NCBI RefSeq assembly: GCF_021311115.1
Contig: NZ_JAJTNP010000003.1
Location: 243,632 to 307,631, forward strand
Length of the DNA stretch: 64,000 nucleotides
Source of the DNA: Chryseobacterium gwangjuense
GTDB lineage: Bacteria > Bacteroidota > Bacteroidia > Flavobacteriales > Weeksellaceae
Direction: 5' to 3'
A program made the translations under genes and the position numbers. Below the pieces are notes generated by a model, which worked only from the letters and a program-made list of their open reading frames with translations, did no database searches and was not told the DNA's origin. Each line of letters opens with the position of its first letter. Position 1 is the stretch's first letter. Of the stretch, positions 26,220 to 33,799 are shown piece by piece.

Positions 26220-27074
26220 ATGAAAATGAACTTCAAAAATATTGCTGCAGGTTTGTTGCTTTTAGGATCTGTCTGTTTCGTGAACGGGCAGTTTCTCTCG
26301 GCTTCGGATACCTCAGAAAATAGCGTGAAGAGATATAAAAATATTATTAATGCCAATAAAGACATTGTCGATTTTATAGAAAATTCTCTTGCGCAGAAAG
26401 GATTGCCAAGACATTTAAGAAACCTGGCTTTAATAGAATCGCACTTCAACAGGAATATCACTTCAGGAGCAGGAGCGGTAGGAGTCTGGCAATTAATGAC
26501 GGCTCATGCCAATCAATATGGACTTTCCGAACAAAATAGGAATGACATATATAAAAGCACAAAAACAGCAGTGGTCTCTCTCTCAAATCTTTATAAAAAG
26601 TATAACAACTGGGTAACGGTAGTGGCTGCGTACAATTGCGGAGAAGGAAATATTGCAAAAGCAATGTCTGCTGCAGGATCTACTCAGTATCATGTTTTTT
26701 ATAAATTTTTGCCTAATGAAACCATTAATCATGTTAAAAAGTACTTGAATGCTTGCTATGCTACAGATGAATTACAAAGTGTATTGACAGATTACAATAA
26801 TGCTCGTCTTAATGCGGTTTTCTTTACAAATGGAGGAAGTGGAAAAGATATGGGTCCTTTATCTGAGACCGAAATTAATGCAGGATTTAATTTAAAGATC
26901 ATTGCAGATGAACTTAAAATAGACATGGCCAAAATTCTCGCATGGAACCCCGGAATAGAAGAAGAACTTCAAAATAAAGGAGAAAGTACTTTGTATCTTC
27001 CTATGGACCTTATGCCTGATTTCCTTTTGCGGAAAAATAAAATATTATCGAGATCCATCAAAGAAGTAAAATAA
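26220..27074 (+). CDS. Lytic transglycosylase with SLT and LysM domains, T6SS-associated
   Basis: 284 residues. Signal peptide (MKMNFKNIAAGLLLLGSVCFVNGQ); SLT domain at about 55-165 with catalytic Glu73 in LALIESHFN, followed by GAVGVWQLM and VAAYNCGEGNI. A LysM-like peptidoglycan-binding repeat is near the C-terminus (KIIADELKIDMAKILAWNPGI). Related to MltD. It is 52 bp after clpV in the same orientation, so the likely job is to open the cell wall for the T6SS envelope complex. A general wall-turnover enzyme is the alternative. Confidence 0.85.
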   Translation: MKMNFKNIAAGLLLLGSVCFVNGQFLSASDTSENSVKRYKNIINANKDIVDFIENSLAQKGLPRHLRNLALIESHFNRNITSGAGAVGVWQLMTAHANQYGLSEQNRNDIYKSTKTAVVSLSNLYKKYNNWVTVVAAYNCGEGNIAKAMSAAGSTQYHVFYKFLPNETINHVKKYLNACYATDELQSVLTDYNNARLNAVFFTNGGSGKDMGPLSETEINAGFNLKIIADELKIDMAKILAWNPGIEEELQNKGESTLYLPMDLMPDFLLRKNKILSRSIKEVK

Positions 27075-27130
27075 ATTTTAAATGTAATTAATTGGTAATC
27101 ATTTTGTTTTATTGGATTTGAAATTCCGAT

Positions 27131-27222
27131 CGTAGAACTACGACACGAAATCGTAGAATTACTACAAAATATGAAAAAGCCCTTTTGTAATTTTTTTATT
27201 GATGATTATGGTTCTATCTTTG
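27131..27222 (+). promoter_or_regulatory. hcp2 control region: tandem palindromes and minus-7 box
   Basis: CGTAGAACTACG at 27131-27142 and CGTAGAATTACT at 27152-27163, centres 21 bp apart; minus-7 box TATCTTTG at 27215-27222; ATG at 27274. Every distance matches the hcp1 region, although the sequences between the elements are unalike. Conservation of geometry with divergence of spacers argues for selection on these sites. Confidence 0.65.
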
Positions 27223-27273
27223 AAATAACAAATCACCAAATCACGAAATATTAACGATTAAAATTTACAGATC

Positions 27274-27678
27274 ATGGCACTAAATTCAAGAGGAATTTTA
27301 AAATTCAACGGAGGCGAAGGTCAAAAATTATTAAAGCTGAACTACAGCGTATCCAGATCTACAGATGTATCTGGTAGAGTGGCTTCAGACCCTTCTAATG
27401 CAATTATCAAACTTACTGTGGAAGCAACAGAAAAATCTGATATTCTGGAAAGCTTACTGAACGGAAAATACAAGCCAACCAGCGGAGAAATTACCTTCAA
27501 CAAATCTCACGAAGAGGGAACATTGATTACTTTGAACTGGGAAAACGGCTATGTCATTCAGCACGAAGTAGACTTTGATTCCGTAGATGAAAATTCTATG
27601 TATGTAAGCTTCATCATAAGTGCAGAGAAGATCAACTATGGTAATTCTGCGTATGAAGGACTTTGGCCATCAAGCTAA
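27274..27678 (+). CDS. tssD: Type VI secretion tube protein TssD (Hcp), copy 2
   Basis: 134 residues, 131 identical to copy 1 at 16194. The DNA of the two genes is nearly identical as well, with scattered silent changes (for example GTT/GTA codons), while flanks differ. That suggests a duplication kept similar by gene conversion or recent origin. It has its own promoter region and terminator. Each hcp copy is paired with its own downstream vgrG and effector module. Confidence 0.93.
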   Translation: MALNSRGILKFNGGEGQKLLKLNYSVSRSTDVSGRVASDPSNAIIKLTVEATEKSDILESLLNGKYKPTSGEITFNKSHEEGTLITLNWENGYVIQHEVDFDSVDENSMYVSFIISAEKINYGNSAYEGLWPSS

Positions 27679-27710
27679 AATATCAACTAATCTACTAAAA
27701 AATTAAACTG

Positions 27711-27750
27711 AAACAGGATAGTCTGCTCGATAGCAGATTGTTCTGTTTTT
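27711..27750 (+). terminator. Terminator of hcp2
   Basis: Long inverted repeat: AACAG...TCTGCT pairs with AGCAGA...CTGTT around a CGAT loop, followed by a T-run. 33 bp after the hcp2 stop. Confidence 0.8.
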
Positions 27751-27904
27751 CATGCTATAAAGATGTTTTGAGACAGATGAAAAAAAATGTAAAACATCTT
27801 GTAATTTTTTAGTAGTCCAATTCATTACTATTTAAATAATCTATTTTTTGGAAAACAAAATAGAAATGAAATTCAAAAATTAACCAAATAAAACACAAAA
27901 TATT

Positions 27905-30004
27905 ATGTTTCAGGATAGTAAAACAACTAAAACACAGCATAATGTTGTAAATCAGGAGAAGTTTTTAGACAAAACTGAAAAGAATATACAGAATATTAAA
28001 AAAAATGCTCTGAAAAAAACGGATTCGAAAATGAGTGCCATAAAGAACCAGGCTACGACTTCAGGTCTGTCTTCGGCAGAGCAAAAGATCTGGACTCAGC
28101 AACCGACTTCCAAAATACATAATGCAGCAGCTATTCCGACTAGTGAAATTTTGGGGATCAATCGTGTAGTAAAACTAGATATTATAATAGAAGGGAAAGA
28201 AATACAGCATTTTAAGCATTTTAAATTAACGCAAAGTGCCGTTAAACATCACGAGTTTTCACTTACACTGTCTCATGATACATTAGGAAGTGCAGAGAAC
28301 CATAATTTGGAAGAAGCTCAAAACTTTCTAGGGAAAAGAATTACAGTTATTTTCAAATATAAAGATGTCATAGAAGGACCAGAACGAAACTTTGTGGGCG
28401 TAATTACTGAGGTAGGATTCAGCCAGGAAAAAGGAAGTCTTGGTGATATTGTTCTTACAGGATACAGTCCAACTATTCTTTTGGATGTAGCTCCCAATAT
28501 ACAGAGTTTTGGAGGAACTCAGGAAGTGAGCCTGAACAGTATTGCAGACCACGTGATCAAAGAAGGTCTTGGACAAAACAAATACGATTACAGAGTAGAC
28601 TCTAAATATGGGAACGTGACCTACAGTTCTCAATATGAAGAAACCCATTATAATTATTTGGCCAGAATGGCGGAAGCTTATGGAGAACAGTTTTTTTATG
28701 ACGGAGAAGTGCTTCATTTCGGTAAACTTCCTCCTCAGGAAAAACCGGTAAAACTTACCTATGGAAGCAGTGTGAATGATGTTAAAATTAAAATGAAGGC
28801 ACAGCATGTTCATCCGACTTTTTACGGGTACAACAGCAGTAAGAACGAAAAACTGACCACAGGAAATTCTGCGATTAAACATACTTCTGATATTGCAAAG
28901 CGAGCCTATGAAATTTCAGAAAAAACTTTTCAGACTCCATCATTAAGAGTGGCTCCCATTAAGGCCGTATCTTTTATGGATATTGATGCCTCACAAAAAG
29001 GGACAGCGGGAAGTAAAGCATCTGAGGTTTTCATTACATTAGCAACGACAACGGTTCCATTCTTATATCCGGGTTGTATTGCAGACATTGAGATGCGTAA
29101 AACCGATACCAACGATACTTCATATTTCACAAAATTGATGATTACGAATGTCATTCATGAAGTAGATGCAAGAGGATATTATGACGGACATTTCGAAGCT
29201 ATTGCTGCAGATACAGGATATATTCCGCGTCCTGAATTTCATCTTCCGAAAGCGGAACCGCAGTTTGCAAAAGTAATCTCCAATACCGATCCTTTAAATC
29301 AGGGAAGAGTGCAGGTACAATTCGATTGGCAAAGTGGAAATTCAACCACAGAATTCATCCGTGTCATGTCTCCTGATGCAGGAAGCAGTGATAAAGTGAA
29401 TAAAAATCGTGGGTTTATGTCAGTTCCTGAAGTAGGCGATCAGGTCATCGTGAGCTTTGTCCATCAACATCCGGATCGCCCGTTTGTTATGGGAGGAATG
29501 TTTCATGGATCGATTGGTGCAGGTGGAGGAGCGGGAAATAATGTAATGAGCTTCAGTGGAAGGAGTGGTGCAGAATTAAAGTACGACAACGGAGCAGGTT
29601 CAATGAATCTTAAAGATCAGGGAGGAGCCCATATGTTTTTTGATGGAGCAGGAAATGTAGTGCATAATGCCAATAATGATAGTACCAAAACCGTTGGTAA
29701 TGATAAAACGGATAAAGTTGGAAACAATAAAAAACTGGAAGTTGGGTGTGATCATATAGCAGATGTTGGAAATAAACATCAAGTAGATGTAGGTAAAAAA
29801 AGTATATTCACTATGGATAGTGCTGGAGTTATTGATTTAACTGGAGCACAAAAAATTACTATTAAAGTGGGAAGCAGTGAGATTGTAATTACCGGAACTA
29901 AAATTTCAATTACAAGTACTGAAGTAGATATCAAAGCAGGAAGTGCAACGGCTAATTTTAAAGGAGATACCAAGATAACTGGGGGATTGGTAGATATTAA
30001 CTAG
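27905..30004 (+). CDS. vgrG: Type VI secretion tip protein VgrG (TssI), copy 2
   Basis: 699 residues. Compared with copy 1 it has an extra N-terminus of about 75 residues, Lys-rich and low-complexity (KTEKNIQNIKKNALKK), perhaps a helical peptide. The base and OB-fold domains (NYLARMAEAYGEQFFYDGE; SNTDPLNQGRVQVQFDWQ; GGMFHGSIGAGGG) are well conserved with copy 1, but the C-terminal beta-prism is different (TVGNDKT, KVGNNKK, EVGCDHI, DVGNKHQ, DVGKKS). It ends with an IKVGSSEIVITG beta extension. The different tip suits a different cargo: the LysM and DUF4280 proteins encoded directly downstream. Confidence 0.92.
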   Translation: MFQDSKTTKTQHNVVNQEKFLDKTEKNIQNIKKNALKKTDSKMSAIKNQATTSGLSSAEQKIWTQQPTSKIHNAAAIPTSEILGINRVVKLDIIIEGKEIQHFKHFKLTQSAVKHHEFSLTLSHDTLGSAENHNLEEAQNFLGKRITVIFKYKDVIEGPERNFVGVITEVGFSQEKGSLGDIVLTGYSPTILLDVAPNIQSFGGTQEVSLNSIADHVIKEGLGQNKYDYRVDSKYGNVTYSSQYEETHYNYLARMAEAYGEQFFYDGEVLHFGKLPPQEKPVKLTYGSSVNDVKIKMKAQHVHPTFYGYNSSKNEKLTTGNSAIKHTSDIAKRAYEISEKTFQTPSLRVAPIKAVSFMDIDASQKGTAGSKASEVFITLATTTVPFLYPGCIADIEMRKTDTNDTSYFTKLMITNVIHEVDARGYYDGHFEAIAADTGYIPRPEFHLPKAEPQFAKVISNTDPLNQGRVQVQFDWQSGNSTTEFIRVMSPDAGSSDKVNKNRGFMSVPEVGDQVIVSFVHQHPDRPFVMGGMFHGSIGAGGGAGNNVMSFSGRSGAELKYDNGAGSMNLKDQGGAHMFFDGAGNVVHNANNDSTKTVGNDKTDKVGNNKKLEVGCDHIADVGNKHQVDVGKKSIFTMDSAGVIDLTGAQKITIKVGSSEIVITGTKISITSTEVDIKAGSATANFKGDTKITGGLVDIN

Positions 30005-30012
30005 AAGGAAAG

Positions 30013-31041
30013 ATGGAGTTTATAAAATACGAGATAAAAAAAGGTGATACATTAGAATCTATTGCTCTGAAATATAAATTAGATGTAAGAGAGCTGATCA
30101 GTTTTCATAATCAGCATTGTGGAATTACAAATACAATAATTGATAATTATTTACCAATACATTTACAATATTTATTTTTAAACCATAATTCGATTCATGA
30201 AAAAAACTTATTGAAGATAAACAATAAAGTTGTAGATACTAATATAAAATATAGAATTAATATGTATCAGAAATTGATCGCTAATGATAAGGTTTTTGCT
30301 GATACAGATACAGAAATAATTTGGAATCTTAAATTTTTAGAGATTGCAGAGTCTAAAATAATTATTGAGATTAAAACAATCTCATATGAAGTGAAAAATC
30401 AGCCTGCAGATACTTCCAAATTAATAAACTTTTCAATGTTATTTAATTATCCGGTTGAAAATTTGAAATTAGAGCTTAATCACTATGGTAAAATTGAAAG
30501 AATTTTAAATCAAAAAGAGGTTTTTGAAAAATGGCAGACATTACGTAATAAAGATTTAGCTCAATATCAATATGAGGAATCAATGAAAGGAATATTTATA
30601 GCGGGAGATAATGAGTTTTCGGATACTATAAAAAGTCTACAAAACAATTTATTGTATGTTCTTTTTTTTGATAAAGTTTATAATACACCTTTTTTATCAG
30701 AACCATATATTGGTGATTCTATAAACTTGCACTCTAAATTATTTCAAGGAACAAAAATTCCTTTTACAAACACGCAGGAATTTTATAATAATGAAAATAT
30801 TAAAGTGAAAAATAGATATTCTTTTATTGTTAATACTGAAACTAGAGAATTAGAAAAGAAATATTTAGCAAATTATAAAAGTCTGATCGGAGAGGATTTT
30901 AATTATGATTATTATATTGAATCAGATGCTGGATATCATATTGAAAACGGCATTTTGCAGTACCTTGATGCTGTTTGTATTGAAAAATCCAATGAAAAAT
31001 TATTTCATCATACACAATATAAAGTTCAATTATTAAACTAA
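30013..31041 (+). CDS. LysM-domain protein, probable T6SS effector adaptor
   Basis: 342 residues. The N-terminal LysM repeat (about 4-58: YEIKKGDTLESIALKYKLDVRELISFHNQH) is followed by about 280 residues with no motif I know, rich in Ile, Asn and Lys. It has no signal peptide, so the LysM domain is presumably used inside the cell or delivered. Lying 9 bp after vgrG2 and 5 bp before a PAAR-like effector, it may link the spike to the effector, as other LysM-carrying proteins beside phage-tail spikes do. The gene is visibly more AT-rich than vgrG2, a sign of recent acquisition with its two to three downstream neighbours. Confidence 0.65.
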   Translation: MEFIKYEIKKGDTLESIALKYKLDVRELISFHNQHCGITNTIIDNYLPIHLQYLFLNHNSIHEKNLLKINNKVVDTNIKYRINMYQKLIANDKVFADTDTEIIWNLKFLEIAESKIIIEIKTISYEVKNQPADTSKLINFSMLFNYPVENLKLELNHYGKIERILNQKEVFEKWQTLRNKDLAQYQYEESMKGIFIAGDNEFSDTIKSLQNNLLYVLFFDKVYNTPFLSEPYIGDSINLHSKLFQGTKIPFTNTQEFYNNENIKVKNRYSFIVNTETRELEKKYLANYKSLIGEDFNYDYYIESDAGYHIENGILQYLDAVCIEKSNEKLFHHTQYKVQLLN

Positions 31042-31045
31042 AAAT

Positions 31046-32398
31046 ATGAGCCAATTATATGTACCTGATAAAGTGTTTCTTGTTTGTACCGATGGTATGA
31101 AAAAGTCTCAATTAAAGGTTACCAGCCAATCAACTATAAAAATTGCAGATGGAAGATTGGCTGCAACCGAGAATGATAGATTCGAAGGTAATTTTATGTG
31201 TGCCAAGATGGTTATTGCAGGAGCAGTTATTGGAGCTATAGCAGCAGCTATTGTTGTCGCAGCTGTGATATTATCAGGCGGGACAGTAGGTATAGGTTTG
31301 GCGATGGCAATTGGAGCTGCAGGAGCTGCAGGAGGAGCAACGCAAGGGTTACTAGCTTCAATGATGCCTAGTATTTGTTCAATGTTATGTATGGGGTCTC
31401 AATGGTTGCCTGTCCATACAAAAGTTTTACTACAAAAACAACCCGCACTTCTTGAACATTCTAAAATTACTTGTTTTTTGGGAGGTAATGTTATGATTTT
31501 TTATTCTGAAGCTGCGGCTGAAGAATTTACAGATCTTGTTATGCAGAATACTGGTGTTAAAGTAGGAGGTATTATTTTAGGAAGTGCATTGGCAACTAGT
31601 GCTGTAGCAACGGTATTACCTGCTGCTTCAACTTTTTTTGCAAATACAGGTTTGGTTTTTAATAATTTTGGCAAAATAGCTGCTTTTGTTTATTTTGGGG
31701 AGGGTGCTGCTTGGCTTGGATTAGGATTTTTTGCGAGTAAAAAATTTGATGATTTTAAGGGATGGAGCTATGAACAGGTACAAAATAATACCTCATTTAA
31801 TATGGCAGATTATTCTGACGGAAAAACAGTGGAAAGCATTGATAGTTTAACACAATCAAATCCGGTTGGAATACCCGAATTTGGTGAGACAGATCCTTAT
31901 GCAGATGCAGCAAGTATTATAAGAAAAGAAGATGGGGGACAAATCGTTAGAGATTATGATCCAAGAACTAGCAGCTATGAAGTGTGGGAACATCAGCAAG
32001 AAGCCGGACTTTACACAAGAGATGCTAACATATCAGAGTCAATCAATGAAAATACGAGTACACGTAGTCCATGGTCTATTAGAGAGCGAAATCCTCAAAT
32101 TTTAACAGATAATCCTAATCCTACTCATATAACAGATGCCTCTGGAACTTATGTAGAGAGAGTAAATTCGCGATATGAAACAGGGCAACAATTGCATATG
32201 ACAAATGGCTCAGACTTACTGTCTCGTGGGAAAGCGACTGCCGGAAACGCTTGGCCTTCACCATTGGAATGGGCAATTGATGCTTATAATATTGCAATGA
32301 ATGCTATTTTGGAAATTCCGATTGAGGAATATAAGGAATCTCTTAAAGAAGAACTTAAGGCAAAAGAAGGGATAACGGTTTTGGAACATAAAATATGA
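31046..32398 (+). CDS. PAAR-like (DUF4280) T6SS effector with membrane segment and unknown C-terminal toxin
   Basis: 450 residues. The N-terminal PAAR-like part (LVCTDGMKKSQLKV, then MCAKM) is interrupted by a Gly/Ala-rich hydrophobic helix pair (about 54-100), after which the PAAR-like Cys-rich part resumes (ICSMLCMGSQWLPV, ITCFLGG). A second hydrophobic region spans about 172-235. The C-terminal 200 residues (from FDDFKGWSYEQV) are hydrophilic and unlike any toxin I recognise. This is the layout of a cargo-type effector that caps the VgrG tip. The stop overlaps the next gene by four bases, the usual toxin-immunity coupling. Confidence 0.7.
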   Translation: MSQLYVPDKVFLVCTDGMKKSQLKVTSQSTIKIADGRLAATENDRFEGNFMCAKMVIAGAVIGAIAAAIVVAAVILSGGTVGIGLAMAIGAAGAAGGATQGLLASMMPSICSMLCMGSQWLPVHTKVLLQKQPALLEHSKITCFLGGNVMIFYSEAAAEEFTDLVMQNTGVKVGGIILGSALATSAVATVLPAASTFFANTGLVFNNFGKIAAFVYFGEGAAWLGLGFFASKKFDDFKGWSYEQVQNNTSFNMADYSDGKTVESIDSLTQSNPVGIPEFGETDPYADAASIIRKEDGGQIVRDYDPRTSSYEVWEHQQEAGLYTRDANISESINENTSTRSPWSIRERNPQILTDNPNPTHITDASGTYVERVNSRYETGQQLHMTNGSDLLSRGKATAGNAWPSPLEWAIDAYNIAMNAILEIPIEEYKESLKEELKAKEGITVLEHKI

Positions 32399-33006
32399 GA
32401 GAGTTAATCATACTTCAAATAATTATTGTATTTTTTTTAATAGGAATTAGAATTTACCATTACTATAAAATTATTTTTTCTAGCAGATTACTACAGGAGA
32501 ATGAAATGCTATTGAAAGGAAAAGTAATGTATGTTTCAAAATCTTCCTCATATATTCGTGCCTATTTAACAATTCATTTAAAGCTTGATGAGGGAGAAAC
32601 TTTAGCAGTTATACAAAGTTATAGGAATACACTTAGGTGGTGGCTTCAGAAAATACCCGGGGTGGGAGAAAGTATTTATTTATACTGCTCAAAAAAAAAG
32701 TTTGATATAAAACAGCAACAGGAAAAGAATAATGTTAAAGGACTTAGAGGAGAAGAAATTGCACTTTCCGTATATGGAATTGGTTTAAATAAACCTTGTT
32801 CAAGAGCAAAAAAAATATATGACCTATTATTTGACTATGAATCAGGAAAAGGTTTTTTATTATTATTAGCTGCAGGAATTCTTATTTATATTGGAATAAC
32901 ATTAGGGAAATCTGAACCAGTATTGTATCAGGATCTTAATTATTTTAATTTTTTATTGCTAGTTGTTGTATTTATAAATTTTTTCCTTGTATCAATTCTA
33001 TTGTAA
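32395..33006 (+). CDS. Membrane protein, immunity candidate for the DUF4280 effector
   Basis: 203 residues: one N-terminal transmembrane helix (about 4-22, LIILQIIIVFFLIGIRIY), a soluble middle part of about 120 residues with basic runs (CSKKKF), and two C-terminal helices (about 153-170 and 183-203). The ATG overlaps the effector stop (ATGA), so it is made with the effector. Position and membrane anchoring point to immunity; the toxin target is not known. Confidence 0.6.
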   Translation: MRELIILQIIIVFFLIGIRIYHYYKIIFSSRLLQENEMLLKGKVMYVSKSSSYIRAYLTIHLKLDEGETLAVIQSYRNTLRWWLQKIPGVGESIYLYCSKKKFDIKQQQEKNNVKGLRGEEIALSVYGIGLNKPCSRAKKIYDLLFDYESGKGFLLLLAAGILIYIGITLGKSEPVLYQDLNYFNFLLLVVVFINFFLVSILL

Positions 33007-33061
33007 CTAATAGATTTGACGAAATTTTTTCTATTAACTTAAACATAAAAAAATAACTATT

Positions 33062-33541
33062 TTGAAAAGTATATTTAAATTCATTATCTCTATATCATTG
33101 GGAATAATAGGTGTAATCATTATTTATGTCATAGCAAAAGATACCTTCAAGAAAAATACTAGTGCTTTTACAGATGGGGTTGCATATTATGATAAAGGTC
33201 AATATGAAGCAGCAGAACAACTATTCCAAAGTGAGGCAGAAAAAGGGAATAGAGATACTTACCCCTATTTGGGACACATTAAATTGGTTCTTCATAAGCC
33301 TGAAGAGGCAGAAAAATATCTTTTATTAGCATTAGAGGAGCTAAAAAAGAACCCTAATGTATCAGTTAAACAAAATGTATTATTAAATTTAGGAAGCACT
33401 TATTTGAATTTAGGAGAAGATTCCAAAGCAAAAATATATTTAAAGGAATCGATCAGTTTAGGCAATAAAGAAGCTAAGAATTTATTAATTAAGTATAATC
33501 TGGATAATGTTAATAAAATAGAAGGGAAAGAGATTAAATAG
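33062..33541 (+). CDS. Membrane-anchored TPR protein
   Basis: 159 residues starting at TTG 33062 (no ATG or GTG is available in frame; ATT 33059 is an alternative). One N-terminal transmembrane helix (about 5-24, FIISISLGIIGVIIIYVIA), then three tetratricopeptide-like repeats (DGVAYYDKGQYEAAEQLF, YLGHIKLVLHKPEEAEKYL, NLGSTYLNLGEDSKAKIYL). It may be a second immunity factor of the DUF4280 module (TPR/Sel1-type immunity proteins are known) or an assembly factor. It is the last gene of the island before polA. Confidence 0.6.
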   Translation: MKSIFKFIISISLGIIGVIIIYVIAKDTFKKNTSAFTDGVAYYDKGQYEAAEQLFQSEAEKGNRDTYPYLGHIKLVLHKPEEAEKYLLLALEELKKNPNVSVKQNVLLNLGSTYLNLGEDSKAKIYLKESISLGNKEAKNLLIKYNLDNVNKIEGKEIK

Positions 33542-33799
33542 ATTGAGACTCAGGGAAAAATGTCTTAAATCTAGACATGTATTAAAATATTTAGCTACTA
33601 CATCTTTCGAATCTGATAATCTGAAAATACAGATATACAAAGAAATACTTGAAAAGCTTGCTGAATTAGGTAAGGCAGTATTACAAAATATAAAAAAGAC
33701 TTCAAATGAGGTCTTTTTTTTGGTTTCCAAATTATGGTTCTTTGATTCCGAACGTAAAGGGAAAACTCTTTTTCCTTATATTTGTTCTTTATGGAAAAT
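33542..33799 (+). other. Gap between the T6SS island and polA, degenerate open frame
   Basis: The first 140 bases are open in one frame (KIQIYKEILEKLAELGKAVLQN is legible) from a TTG codon, but the frame runs through a hairpin terminator and into polA. It may be the tail of a lost gene at the island border. Beyond the terminator only the polA leader is seen. Confidence 0.35.
33692..33721 (+). terminator. Terminator at the right edge of the T6SS island
   Basis: AAAAGAC-TTCAAATGAG-GTCTTTTTTTT: seven-base stem with a short loop and a long T-run, between the TPR gene and polA. Confidence 0.75.

Noticed and set aside
28328..28882. 184-residue minus-strand frame in vgrG2
   Set aside because: Shadow of a conserved VgrG region; a similar shadow is found in vgrG1 at 17188-17628, as expected from shared codons.
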